Shown here piece by piece: positions 36,188 through 45,075 of a stretch of 64,000 nucleotides of DNA. The stretch's first letter is position 1, and every line of letters starts with the position of its first letter. A program made the translations under genes and the position numbers. The notes beneath the pieces were generated by a model. That model was not told where the DNA came from. It saw nothing but the letters and a program-made list of their open reading frames with translations, and made no database searches. This DNA is from Rouxiella chamberiensis (lineage in GTDB: Bacteria; Pseudomonadota; Gammaproteobacteria; Enterobacterales; Enterobacteriaceae). The DNA is taken from assembly GCF_026967475.1 (NCBI RefSeq), contig NZ_CP114058.1, forward strand, positions 992,001 through 1,056,000, written 5' to 3'.

Positions 36188-37060
36188 ATGAGCAACGAAA
36201 AATCCTTACCTCAATCAGACATTGACATAACCCACCATACTGCTGTGGTGAACGGCGTACGTCTTCATTATGTTATGGCCGGTTCCGGCGAGCCTCTGGT
36301 GCTTTTGCACGGCTGGCCGCAAACCTGGCGTGAATGGCATTCCATGATCCCGGCGCTGGCCCGCCAGTTTACGGTGATTGCTCCTGATATGCGGGGCTTT
36401 GGCGATTCCGACAAACCCGGCAGTGGATATGATAAACGCACCGTAGCGCAAGATATTCACCAGTTGGTGCACCATCTGGGTTTCCATGAAATCAATCTGG
36501 TCGGGCATGACATCGGTATGATGGTCGCCTACGAATACGCCAGTGCGCATCCGGATGAAGTACGGAAACTGGCGGTGCTGGAGGCGGGCCTGCCGGGGTT
36601 GGGACTTGAGGCACTGCATGACAGCGCCGCATTTCCACAATTCTGGCATTTTGGTTTCTTCCGTGCACCGAATCTTGCCGAAGCGCTGATAGCCGGTCGC
36701 GAAAAAATGTTCATTACCCATTTTATTCGCCATCTTGCCTACGATACCTATGCGCTGTCCGATGCCGACCTCAACGAGTATGCCGAACGATTGAGCGCAC
36801 CAGGCGCGCTTCGTGCAAGCTTTGAACATTATCGGGCATTCGATATTGATGCGGTCAATAACAGGCAAAATGCGCTGACCAAATTGTCTATGCCGGTTCT
36901 CGCCGTCGGCGGAGAGTTCTGCATGAACGTTCAGATGGGTCATATCATGCGTCCGCTGGCTAACGATGTGCAAAGCGTGGTCATTAAACGCAGTGGTCAC
37001 TGGCTGACCGAAGAACAACCCGAGCAGTTAACGGCGGCCTTACTCGAGTTTTTCCATTAA
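36188..37060 (+). CDS. Alpha/beta hydrolase, epoxide-hydrolase/haloacetate-dehalogenase type
   Basis: Using the ATG at 36188 gives 290 residues. The fold signature is complete: oxyanion loop LLHGWPQTWREW, RGFGDSDKP, nucleophile elbow GHDIGMM with Asp108, and C-terminal SGHWL with the catalytic His. An Asp nucleophile points to epoxide hydrolases or fluoroacetate/haloacetate dehalogenases rather than Ser esterases. An open frame continues upstream to 36041 but is not needed. A cupin gene follows 42 bases later. Substrate unknown. Confidence 0.8.
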   Translation: MSNEKSLPQSDIDITHHTAVVNGVRLHYVMAGSGEPLVLLHGWPQTWREWHSMIPALARQFTVIAPDMRGFGDSDKPGSGYDKRTVAQDIHQLVHHLGFHEINLVGHDIGMMVAYEYASAHPDEVRKLAVLEAGLPGLGLEALHDSAAFPQFWHFGFFRAPNLAEALIAGREKMFITHFIRHLAYDTYALSDADLNEYAERLSAPGALRASFEHYRAFDIDAVNNRQNALTKLSMPVLAVGGEFCMNVQMGHIMRPLANDVQSVVIKRSGHWLTEEQPEQLTAALLEFFH

Positions 37061-37102
37061 GCCGCACCCAGGTCATCAACGGCAGAGAGGGAGTCAACCA
37101 AT

Positions 37103-37578
37103 ATGAGCGCACGTATATTAAAACCCGGAGAAGGTCAGCTGACCGGTGTCGCCGGCGACATTTACACCATCAAGGCCAGCGGTCGCGAGACCGGCGGGGC
37201 TTATACCGTCATGGAAGCTATCATTCCTGCGCAGAAGGGCCCGCCTCCGCACCGGCACACCCGCGAGGAAGAATCCTTCTTCGTGCTGGAAGGTGAACTG
37301 GGTTCTTTGCCGATGGTGTGCGCAGCGTAGGCGGTGTCGGGACCTGGGTGACCTTACCCCGAGGATCACTGCACTATTTTAAAAATATCGGCGAAACGCC
37401 GGCGCGCATGCTCATCATGGCCGTGCCCGCAGGGCTTGATGATTACTTCATTGAAGTCAGTCAGCCAGCAGGCACCTTCTCGGAGGACAATCCACCGCCA
37501 ATGGATGAAGACCAGATTAAAAAGATGATCGAGACGGCCCCTAAATATGGTCTCGAGATCCTGCCTCCGCACGAATAA
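37103..37578 (+). pseudogene. Single-domain cupin protein, one frameshift
   Basis: Two overlapping frames make one small cupin of about 158 residues. The first part has the metal-binding motif PPPHRHTREEESFFVLEGEL. The second continues with GVRSVGGVGTWVTLPRGSLHYFKN and a basic/acidic tail ending ILPPHE. The break lies near 37300-37308, where a G missing from the GGG run would restore GFFADGVRS. Family members are often called quercetin 2,3-dioxygenase-like, but function is uncertain. Probably co-transcribed with the hydrolase at 36188. Confidence 0.75.
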
Positions 37579-37600
37579 ACGTGTTTGATGCCTTGAAATT

Positions 37601-37637
37601 TCCTGCCTCCGTACGAATCTGGCGGCAGGATTTTCTT
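37601..37637 (+). terminator. Terminator after the cupin gene
   Basis: TCCTGCC and GGCAGGA form a stem followed by TTTTCTTT, ending the hydrolase-cupin transcript before the convergent permease gene. Confidence 0.7.
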
Positions 37638-37671
37638 TAGGGTGAATCCTCCCACCCTTGAACCTGATGCT

Positions 37672-39099
37672 TCAATCAAATGATTTGCTGGCCACGGGCA
37701 CACGCGTTTTCTCCTTCTTATTTTTATAGGCGATCGCCAACCAGATAAACCACAGAGGCGAAATAAATAGCCCCATTCGGGTATCGGGTCGCAGCGAGAG
37801 CACGACCAGCATACAGGCAAAGAATATCAGGCAGGCGTAAGACAGGCTTTTACCACAGGGCATTTTAAACTTGGAGCGTCGATGCAGATCCGGGCGAGTT
37901 TTCCGATACACCAGCCAGGAAACAATAATCATACTCCAGATGCAGATAAGCAGAATGGCCGACATCGTCGAGAGTAAAGTGAAAGCCGCCATGACGCCGG
38001 GCATGACAAATAAAATTGTCGCTCCACACAGCATGCAAAAGCCGGAAAGTAATAATCCTCTTAGGGGAATGTTGGATGCGGAGAGCTTACTCAACGCTTT
38101 AGGTGCTGCATTGTCTCTGGCAAGCCCGAACAGCATCCGGCTGGTTGAAAAGACGCCGCTGTTGGCGGAGGAAAGCGCCGACGTCAACACAACGAAATTA
38201 ATCACCGCGGCGGCGGCAGGAAGGCCAGCCTTGGAAAACAGTGAAACAAAGGGGCTGGTATCAGCGGAAATATGATGCCATGAAGAGACTGCGATAATAC
38301 AGGCCATCGAAAGCACATAAAAAAGCAGGATGCGTACCGGAATCGAATTAATTGCCTTGGGTAAGGTCTTTTCAGGATCCTTGGTTTCGGCGGCGGTGAC
38401 GCCGATAAGTTCTATTCCGACAAAAGAGAAAAGGGCAATTTGAAAGCCGCCCAAAAATCCGCCAAAACCATGAGGAAATAACGTGTCCCGCTCCGTCAGA
38501 TGACTAAACGAGGCCTTCACACCATCGGGCGAGGTATAACCTGTAAACGCCATCCAGCAGCCAACCGCAATAAGTGCCACGATGGCCACCACTTTGATGA
38601 TAGCAAACCAGAATTCCATCTCGCCAAAGAGTTTGACTGACAGAATATTGAGAAAGAGCAGCAATATCAGTGCGCCAAAGGCGGGGATCCACAAGGGAAG
38701 GTCGGGATACCAGAACTGCATATAGCCGCCGATCACGACGACATCTCCCACGCAGGCGACCACCCAGCTTAACCAGTAGGTCCAGCCAATCACAAACCCC
38801 GCCCAGGGACCTAAATATTCACCGGTGAAATCGGCAAAGGTATGGTAGCGAGGATTGGATAACAGCAATTCGCCCAAGGCTCTCATAACAAAAAACAGGA
38901 AAAAACCGATAATCGAGTAGGTGAATATAATGGAGACGCCGGAAAGACTAATGGTTTTACCCGACCCCATAAACAGTCCGGTACCAATGGCGCCACCAAT
39001 GGCGATAAGTTGTATATGGCGGTTGTCGAGTTGTTGTTTCAATTTTCGGGTATCGGATGGTGCCCGGCAATGTCTTGCCGAAATATTGTTATTGTGCAT
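37672..39099 (-). CDS. Amino acid permease of the AAT family (CycA/AnsP-like)
   Basis: This carrier of about 475 residues has twelve membrane segments and the AAT-family N-terminal block LDNRHIQLIAIGGAIGTGLFMGSGKTI. Other marks are the SFVGIELIGVTAAETKDPEK segment after TM6 and STSRMLFGLARDNAAPKAL. The start is the ATG at 39099 behind GGAGTGG. It resembles D-Ser/D-Ala/Gly and arginine/ornithine-type permeases. Lying before CtlX and an ornithine cyclodeaminase gene, an arginine, citrulline or ornithine substrate is a reasonable inference. Confidence 0.82.
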   Translation of the reverse strand: MHNNNISARHCRAPSDTRKLKQQLDNRHIQLIAIGGAIGTGLFMGSGKTISLSGVSIIFTYSIIGFFLFFVMRALGELLLSNPRYHTFADFTGEYLGPWAGFVIGWTYWLSWVVACVGDVVVIGGYMQFWYPDLPLWIPAFGALILLLFLNILSVKLFGEMEFWFAIIKVVAIVALIAVGCWMAFTGYTSPDGVKASFSHLTERDTLFPHGFGGFLGGFQIALFSFVGIELIGVTAAETKDPEKTLPKAINSIPVRILLFYVLSMACIIAVSSWHHISADTSPFVSLFSKAGLPAAAAVINFVVLTSALSSANSGVFSTSRMLFGLARDNAAPKALSKLSASNIPLRGLLLSGFCMLCGATILFVMPGVMAAFTLLSTMSAILLICIWSMIIVSWLVYRKTRPDLHRRSKFKMPCGKSLSYACLIFFACMLVVLSLRPDTRMGLFISPLWFIWLAIAYKNKKEKTRVPVASKSFD

Positions 39100-39200
39100 A
39101 AACCACTCCGGTATTAACGAGTTCATGTGCTTATAAGGGGAAGCCGTGACGTGAGATGTTCAGCCCGACGCGATGTCGGGCGACGTAAAGCAACGGATAA

Positions 39201-40127
39201 TCAGCTATAGGCCATGCGCTTTTCGAGAAACACTTCACACAGCATGCAACGTGCGCCACCTCCGCCGAGATCTTCGATGATATCCAGCGGCCCCAAAGCC
39301 AGTCTGGCGTAACTCGAAATCTGGCATTGTTGTGCGGTAGTGAAAGCTTCCCATGCGCGTGTCGACATGGCATACACGGGTTTTCCAGACTTATCTTTGA
39401 GTTCAAGAACGTTGCAGGTGAAAGAGGCCATCTGTTCAAAGGTGACCGCAATAAGGGTTTTCCCCGTGCTTTGCAACGCATCAATCAGTTGCCGACGCTC
39501 ATGCAGCGAAGGCAGGGCATCCAGACAGACAATGGCAAAGCGACTGCCCACACTGAGCATGACGTTGGTGTGATAAATCGGTTGCCGATGTTGGTCATGC
39601 GCGTCAAACCAGACAATACGGTACCCTGAAAGCCGCTCGAACTCCTGTCCCACCAGAGTGGAACTGCGCGATGATCGGCAGGAATAGGCAATACGGTTGT
39701 CATGGTCGAGAATGAGTGACCCTGTTCCTTCGAGATAGCGCCCTTCAAGTTCATGCGCGGATAAATCGATGCGCTTGTTCACGACAAAGTCGGTGGCAAG
39801 CTGAAGAATAATATCTTCGCGTCTTTCGCGACGGCGATTCGGTGCCTCCATCGGAAACGTATACAGCGTTCCGTCTTCCAGCATCGCAATCCAGTTATTC
39901 GGAAAGAGCGAATCAGGCGTGCCGTGTTCGGCAGCGTCATCAATAACATGGACCTCGATATCCACATTTCTCAACGCCTGAACATAGCTGTCGAAAGCAA
40001 CCTGCGCCCGGGTTTGCACATCCTGGAGGTTTCCCGCACTTTTCTGAAACGCGTTGCTCGCCCGTGTTTCAGGATTACTCATAAACGCTGCGGGGCGAAC
40101 CATGAGGACAGTATTGGTGGTTTGCAT
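39201..40127 (-). CDS. ctlX: Arginine deiminase-related protein CtlX
   Basis: This 308-residue member of the guanidino-group-modifying superfamily starts with VLMVRPAAFMSNPETRASNAFQ, typical of CtlX. Conserved parts are the FPNNWIAMLEDGTLYTFPM loop, GTGSLILDHDNRIAYSC, QPIYHTNVMLSVG with the catalytic His, and LGGGGARCMLCEVFL with a late Cys suited as nucleophile. CtlX proteins are linked to citrulline/arginine use. It starts six bases after the cyclodeaminase stop, so the two work in sequence: arginine or citrulline to ornithine, then to proline. Confidence 0.82.
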   Translation of the reverse strand: MQTTNTVLMVRPAAFMSNPETRASNAFQKSAGNLQDVQTRAQVAFDSYVQALRNVDIEVHVIDDAAEHGTPDSLFPNNWIAMLEDGTLYTFPMEAPNRRRERREDIILQLATDFVVNKRIDLSAHELEGRYLEGTGSLILDHDNRIAYSCRSSRSSTLVGQEFERLSGYRIVWFDAHDQHRQPIYHTNVMLSVGSRFAIVCLDALPSLHERRQLIDALQSTGKTLIAVTFEQMASFTCNVLELKDKSGKPVYAMSTRAWEAFTTAQQCQISSYARLALGPLDIIEDLGGGGARCMLCEVFLEKRMAYS

Positions 40128-40133
40128 GCGTAA

Positions 40134-41156
40134 TTACTCCTGCCTGCACAGCAAGCGGTAGAGATCACGAGGATTTTCGGGTTGCGGGACGAGATCGATT
40201 GATTTGCCAATGTGATGTTGCTGCGCGAGATCATGCATCAAGCGCAGTGCCGAGAAGTCCTCGATGGCGAAACCCACGGAGTCGAACACGGTAATACTGT
40301 CGCGAGAGCGGCGGCCGATTTCATGACCACAGATAACTTCCCACAGCTCCGTCACCGCAAAGTCTTGCGGCATCTGCTGAATTTCACCTTCAATGCGAGT
40401 CTGCTCCGGAAACTCCACGAAGACGTCAGCCAGCGTCAATAATTCGGCATCCAGCTCGGTTTTACCCGGACAATCGCCGCCTACGGCGTTGACGTGCACG
40501 CCCGGTTTAACCTGTTGCGCAGTGATAATGGTCGCGTTGGCTTTATCGGCAGTAAGAGTGGTAATGATGTCGGCGTTTGCTACCGCCTCATCGACAGAAC
40601 GACAAAAATGCAGGGTAATACCTGGATAGGCATTCAGATTACCCATCAATTTTTCGGTAGCCTGGGGATCAATGTCATAGAGATAGAAGTCGGTGAGGCC
40701 CAGAACCTCGTTAAAACCGATAATCTGGAACTCACTTTGCGCACCGTTGCCAATAACCGCCATGCTTTTGGCATCCTGATTGGCGAGATATTTCGCCGCC
40801 ATCACCGACGTCGCGGCTGTGCGTAGGGCGGTCGCCAACGTGAACTCACAGAGTAGCAGGGGGAAACCGGTTTTCACCTCGGCCAGTGCGCCAAAGGCCA
40901 TGACAGTAAGCTGATTGTTCAATGCATTTTGCGGATGCCCGTTAACGTATTTGAATCCGTACAGTTCGGCATCGGCGGTAGGCATCAATTCAATAACGCC
41001 CACGGCGGAATGGCTGGCAACCCGTGGCGTTTTGTCGAACGCTGACCAGCGTTTGAAATCATGTTCAATATAATCAACAAGCTGCTTGATGAAGGGGGCA
41101 ATGCCGGTCAAGTTCACCAGTCGGCTCATATCCGCGAGGTCAATAAAGCGTGTCAT
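40134..41156 (-). CDS. Ornithine cyclodeaminase
   Basis: This 340-residue protein is of normal ornithine cyclodeaminase length. It has the substrate block YGFKYVNGHPQNAL, CEFTLATALRTAATSVMAA, the NAD motif AVIGNGAQSEFQ and the family's HVNAVGGDCPGKTELD with the catalytic Asp. It converts L-ornithine to L-proline and ammonia using bound NAD. It is first in the operon with ctlX and divergent from an Lrp-type regulator. Confidence 0.87.
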   Translation of the reverse strand: MTRFIDLADMSRLVNLTGIAPFIKQLVDYIEHDFKRWSAFDKTPRVASHSAVGVIELMPTADAELYGFKYVNGHPQNALNNQLTVMAFGALAEVKTGFPLLLCEFTLATALRTAATSVMAAKYLANQDAKSMAVIGNGAQSEFQIIGFNEVLGLTDFYLYDIDPQATEKLMGNLNAYPGITLHFCRSVDEAVANADIITTLTADKANATIITAQQVKPGVHVNAVGGDCPGKTELDAELLTLADVFVEFPEQTRIEGEIQQMPQDFAVTELWEVICGHEIGRRSRDSITVFDSVGFAIEDFSALRLMHDLAQQHHIGKSIDLVPQPENPRDLYRLLCRQE

Positions 41157-41284
41157 CGTTTTTTCTCACTATTGTCATAAAGATAGACAGTATGGAAAAA
41201 CGAAATGACTTGAGATAGTTGCTAAAATGTTCAAAAAGAATAGATAATTAGCATATCGAATCTTTACATAAGCAAATTGATTAA

Positions 41285-41707
41285 ATGAATGATACAGATC
41301 GCCAGATCCTGGCCTTGTTGAGAGACAATTCCCGCATGTCGGTTACAGATATTGCCAAAATAGTGCGCATCTCTCGCACTACGGCGCAGAAACGCATCGA
41401 GATAATGGAGGCGGAAGGGATCATTACCGGGTATACCATCAAGATAAAACCGGGCATAGAGAAGAACCGCATCAGAGCCTGGATGAGTGTCGCGGTGGAA
41501 GGGGCCAGGGCGTCAACGATCATTCAGCAGTTAAGAGGCGAACCGGCGGTGCACACGTTGCATACCACCAACGGAAAATGGGATTTAATGGTGGAATTGC
41601 GCGCAGATAATCTGGAGGCTTTCGATCAGATACTGGGGCGCATTCGACGCATTGAGGGGATATACAATACGGAAACCAGTATTCTTCTTTCAACCCGAAA
41701 AGCCTGA
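41285..41707 (+). CDS. Lrp/AsnC-family regulator
   Basis: This 140-residue protein has an N-terminal AsnC helix-turn-helix (DTDRQILALLRDNSRMSVTDIAKIVRISRTTAQKRI) and a C-terminal RAM ligand domain of alpha-beta sandwich type. It is divergent from the ornithine cyclodeaminase-ctlX operon across a 128-base AT-rich gap, so it is the probable local regulator sensing an amino acid such as ornithine or arginine. Confidence 0.85.
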   Translation: MNDTDRQILALLRDNSRMSVTDIAKIVRISRTTAQKRIEIMEAEGIITGYTIKIKPGIEKNRIRAWMSVAVEGARASTIIQQLRGEPAVHTLHTTNGKWDLMVELRADNLEAFDQILGRIRRIEGIYNTETSILLSTRKA

Positions 41708-41836
41708 CCGCAGGGCGATGAGAGTGGCGTACTCTTCGGGCGAGTCAAGGTAGCAATCGCCATGCGGAGTCCGCCTGCAGGGAAGGGCCGAACAGCGCAT
41801 AATATTTTGGTGCAGCTTAATGTTGCACGACTACAA

Positions 41837-41852
41837 CCCGCCTTGCGGCGGG
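41837..41852. repeat. GC-rich hairpin between lrp and manD
   Basis: CCCGCC-TTGC-GGCGGG is a perfect 6-bp stem without a T-run. It lies in the 201-base convergent gap and resembles a small REP-like element or shared 3' end. Confidence 0.35.
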
Positions 41853-41908
41853 CGACGGGAGGCGTCTTCCCTTTAGCCGGACTGTGATGCAGCCTGAGCG
41901 GGGCAATG

Positions 41909-43162
41909 TTACGGCCTTGCCGCCGTGCCGTCTGGCAGTCGCGCGCGAGTCCATTCTGGAATGCCGCCGGATACGGGATATTTTGCGGCTTCTTTGAGAT
42001 TGATATCCACGCCCAGCCCCGGACGATCGCTGAGATACGCATAACCCCGATCAATTTCCGGACAACCGGGGAACACCTCCTGCAGCGCCTCATTGACCGG
42101 GGTATATTCTTGAATGCCCAGATTGGTGATGCTCATATCAATGTGCAGATTCGCTGCAACGCCAACCGGTGAAATATCCCCCGGACCATGCCAGGCGGTG
42201 CGCACGCCGTAGAGTTCGGCGAACGTCGCCAGTTTCTTCGCAGGTGTAATTCCACCAATTGTGCTGACATGGCAACGAATATAATCAATGAGATGATTTT
42301 GAATGAGCGGCTTCCATTCATTGATTTGCGTGAATAATTCCCCCATGGCAATAGGGGTGCTGCTTTGACTGCGCATTTTGTTCAACCAGTCGATATTTTC
42401 TGGCGCGACCGGATCTTCAAGGAAGAACAGCTGATAAGGCTCGAGGGATTTCGCCATCTGAATCGCGGCAATGGGAGTAATGCGCTCATGGACGTCATGA
42501 ATGAATTCAACACCAAAGCCGAGTTTATTACGCAAATGATCAAACAGTTGCGGAACCGCACGCGCGTAGGCATCGGGGTCGAAGTAAATGCCCTGCGTAG
42601 GATTGCGGGGCGAGATCTTCGGCTGAATATTGCGTGCCTTGGCAAGCTTACCGGCAATCAGACGTAAATCATCTGTTCCGGCTCCGCCGTACATCCCCAT
42701 CTGGCAGCGCACATATTGATAGCCTTCTTCCATACGCGCGCGAATATTGTCTTCTACTTCGAATTCATCGGCCCCGTCGCAATGGCGGTAAAGCGGAATG
42801 CCGTCACGACACCGGCCACCCAAAAGTTCGTAAACGGGTAAATTGGCCACCTTGCCCTTGAGATCCCACAATGCGATGTCGACGCCCGACAGGGCGTTAT
42901 TCATCACCGGCCCGTTACGCCAGTAGCCGCTCACTGCCGCGGATTGCCAGATATCTTCAATGCGGGCAGGGTCCTTGCCGATAAGAAACGGCTTCATGTA
43001 ATGCTCGATGGCCGAAGCGACGGCATAAATTCGCTGGGTAAAAGTCGCACATCCCAACCCGTATAAACCCGGCTCGTTGGTTTCAATTTTCACCACGACC
43101 AAATCGATACCGCCAGGTGCAGTCAGGATAGTCTTGACGTCAGTTATCTTCAGGTTACTCAT
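41909..43162 (-). CDS. ManD/RspA-family sugar acid dehydratase (enolase superfamily)
   Basis: This 417-residue enolase-superfamily protein starts at the ATG at 43162 behind GAGGAG. Segments typical of the D-mannonate dehydratase (ManD/RspA) group are DIWQSAAVSGYWRNGPVMNNALSGVDIALWDLKGK, FIHDVHERITP (metal Asp), FFLEDPVAPEN (metal Glu), MGELFTQINEW (third metal Glu) and RTAWHGPGDISPV with the catalytic His. Members dehydrate D-mannonate and/or D-gluconate to 2-keto-3-deoxygluconate, sometimes very slowly. Next to idn-like genes, a gluconate or idonate-derived substrate is plausible. Confidence 0.8.
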   Translation of the reverse strand: MSNLKITDVKTILTAPGGIDLVVVKIETNEPGLYGLGCATFTQRIYAVASAIEHYMKPFLIGKDPARIEDIWQSAAVSGYWRNGPVMNNALSGVDIALWDLKGKVANLPVYELLGGRCRDGIPLYRHCDGADEFEVEDNIRARMEEGYQYVRCQMGMYGGAGTDDLRLIAGKLAKARNIQPKISPRNPTQGIYFDPDAYARAVPQLFDHLRNKLGFGVEFIHDVHERITPIAAIQMAKSLEPYQLFFLEDPVAPENIDWLNKMRSQSSTPIAMGELFTQINEWKPLIQNHLIDYIRCHVSTIGGITPAKKLATFAELYGVRTAWHGPGDISPVGVAANLHIDMSITNLGIQEYTPVNEALQEVFPGCPEIDRGYAYLSDRPGLGVDINLKEAAKYPVSGGIPEWTRARLPDGTAARP

Positions 43163-43199
43163 AGTGCTCCTCGCTCTTTTCAAGCCACTTTGTTGTATG

Positions 43200-43210
43200 A
43201 TGTCCTACAT
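43200..43210. promoter_or_regulatory. Candidate GntR operator upstream of manD
   Basis: ATGTCCTACAT, 38 bases before the manD start, shares the ten bases TGTCCTACAT with the site upstream of the GntR gene. Confidence 0.5.
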
Positions 43211-43222
43211 GTTCTATCAATT

Positions 43223-43240
43223 AAAAAGCCCTTGCGGGCT
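43223..43240 (-). terminator. Terminator of the GntR gene
   Basis: On the minus strand AGCCC-GCAA-GGGCT is followed by TTTTT, between the GntR stop and the manD operator. Confidence 0.7.
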
Positions 43241-43250
43241 GGTTAAATCA

Positions 43251-43951
43251 TTACTTGTGACGAACATCCTCAATGGCATGTACGTTATGGGTCATGGCGC
43301 CATTTAGCGTTTCAACTGCCAGGGTGGCATCGCGGTTTTTCACCGCCATAAACACTTTGATGTGGGCTTCCACACTTTCGAGGGTGATGCCCAGTACGCG
43401 GTTTAATTCCTCAAGATAATGGATATAGATCCCTTTAAGAGATTCCATTACGTGAATGAATACCTTGTTGTGTGACGCCTTCACAATCGCAAGATGGAAA
43501 TCGTAGTCTGCCACCGAATATCTTTTGTAGTCATCTTTGCTGATTAACATGCGATTCAGTGCATTTTCGAGGGTTTTTACGTCTTCCTCGTTGGCATTCT
43601 GAACGGCCAACTCCAGACATTTAAACTCGACGGTTTGGCGAAAAACGCGCATGTCATCAAACTCTTCCTGAGAGAGATGCAGGATTGGCTGATTATCGTT
43701 AAACGCACCATAACGCTGAACCTCGCGAGTGACATAGGTTCCCTTTCCCTGATGGGTCACGACCACGCCCAGGTCGCGCAACTTCTGCACGGCACTCCTG
43801 ACGCTCACGCGGCTGACCTTGAACGTGGCCGTCAGTTCGGCCTCCGAAGGCAGCTTGCAGCCGGGTTCCACAACCCGTTCTGAATGTTCTGCTTCATCTG
43901 CTCGTAAATAACATCGACCACATTATGTTTCTGGATACTTTCCAACGCCAC
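43251..43951 (-). pseudogene. GntR-family (FCD) regulator, one frameshift
   Basis: The main frame gives GCKLPSEAELTATFKVSRVSV (winged helix) and an FCD domain (YDFHLAIVKASHNK, GAMTHNVHA). The first helix lies in another frame starting with GTG at 43951: MALESIQKHNVVDVIYEQMK, then IQNGLW. A third G missing from the GG at 43868-43869 (minus strand) would join them as GLWEPGCKLPSE, the normal GntR sequence. Repaired length is about 233 residues. It lies between manD and the divergent idn-like operon. Matching operator-like sequences stand before all three units. Confidence 0.78.
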
Positions 43952-43963
43952 GGCATCTCTCAC

Positions 43964-43974
43964 TTGTCCTACAT
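43964..43974. promoter_or_regulatory. Candidate GntR operator upstream of its own gene
   Basis: TTGTCCTACAT lies 13 bases before the proposed GTG start of the GntR gene, a position suited to autorepression. The GT-N3-AC core fits FadR-subfamily GntR sites. Confidence 0.5.
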
Positions 43975-44134
43975 GTCTTACGTTTTTTTAACCTGTGGCA
44001 ACGGTAATGACAAGCGATTATTTTGAAGGCATTGAAGTGAGTAACGCAGGTGAGGGTTTATTATTTATTTTAATCAATAACTTAAAAGTTTTACCCTCTA
44101 AGTGCTCTCCACCATGACGTTAAAAGTTTGTGAG

Positions 44135-44145
44135 TTGTCTTACAA
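44135..44145. promoter_or_regulatory. Candidate GntR operator upstream of the idn-like operon
   Basis: TTGTCTTACAA is a symmetric version of the same motif, 88 bases before the SDR start. Confidence 0.5.
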
Positions 44146-44232
44146 ATTTGCACCCTGCCAATTGCCGTTCAATTGAGCTTAACGTAAAACCATTTCATTC
44201 ACTTGTTAGTCATGTTACATGAGGAGTGGTTC

Positions 44233-45000
44233 ATGCAGACGTTATTCAATCTCGAGGGGAAAGTTGCCCTGATTACCGGTTCAACGCGCGGCCTGGGATT
44301 TGCCTACGCACAAGGCCTGGCGCAGGCGGGTGCCAAAGTCATTCTGAACGGGACACAGCAGCAGCACATGAGTGCGGCATTGGAAAAATTGCACGCACAG
44401 GATCTGGAAGCCGAAGGCTTTCTGTTCAATGTGGCGGATGAAGAGGCGATCGAATCGGTATTTCGTCAACTCGATGCCAGAGACGTACACGTCGATATCG
44501 TCATCAACAATGCCGGTATTCAGTTTCGAAAACCGATGCTGGAACTCGCCTTGAGTGACTGGCAGCGCGTGCTGGACGTCAATCTGACCAGCACTTTTCT
44601 GGTTTCGCGCGCGGCGGCAAAACGCATGATTGAACGCAAGCGCGGCGGCAAAATCATCAATATCGGCTCGCTGACCAGTGAGGCGGCACGGGCTACCGTC
44701 GCACCTTATACGGCGGCGAAAGGCGGTATCAAGATGCTGACTAAATCGATGGCAGCGGAATGGGCCGCTTTCAATATCCAGACCAATGGTATCGGACCGG
44801 GGTATATCCTGACCGATATGAATGAAGCGCTGGTCGAAAACGAAACATTCAATCAGTGGGTCTGCAGCAGTAATCCTTCCGGCCGATGGGGCAAGCCTGA
44901 CGAACTGGTCGGAACGGCCATCTATCTGGCGTCATCGGCATCCAACTATATCAATGGTCAAATGATTTACGTCGATGGCGGCTGGCTGGCGACCCTGTAA
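44233..45000 (+). CDS. SDR dehydrogenase, gluconate 5-dehydrogenase (IdnO-like)
   Basis: This 255-residue short-chain dehydrogenase starts at the ATG behind GAGGAG. It has the cofactor motif TGSTRGLGFAYAQGLAQAGA, NNAGIQ, the catalytic Ser (GSLTSEAA) and YTAAKGG, and ends with the typical VDGGWLATL. Sequence and context point to IdnO-type 5-keto-gluconate reductase. With the IdnD-like gene at 47750 it could run L-idonate to 5-ketogluconate to gluconate. It heads a plus-strand operon of four genes. Confidence 0.82.
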   Translation: MQTLFNLEGKVALITGSTRGLGFAYAQGLAQAGAKVILNGTQQQHMSAALEKLHAQDLEAEGFLFNVADEEAIESVFRQLDARDVHVDIVINNAGIQFRKPMLELALSDWQRVLDVNLTSTFLVSRAAAKRMIERKRGGKIINIGSLTSEAARATVAPYTAAKGGIKMLTKSMAAEWAAFNIQTNGIGPGYILTDMNEALVENETFNQWVCSSNPSGRWGKPDELVGTAIYLASSASNYINGQMIYVDGGWLATL

Positions 45001-45075
45001 ACAACAGCCTGCTACGCAAGAGCCGAGCTTCAGACTTGGCCGTACCCTACCTGATAAGCGTCACGAGGTTAAACT

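Noticed and set aside
41837-41852. Hairpin CCCGCC/GGCGGG as a terminator for lrp or manD
   Set aside because: No T-run on either strand; recorded only as a repeat-like hairpin.
43201-43974. Programmed frameshifting or phase variation as explanation of the GntR and other breaks
   Set aside because: No slippery heptamer with downstream structure was apparent, and the breaks occur in many unrelated genes with plain short runs.
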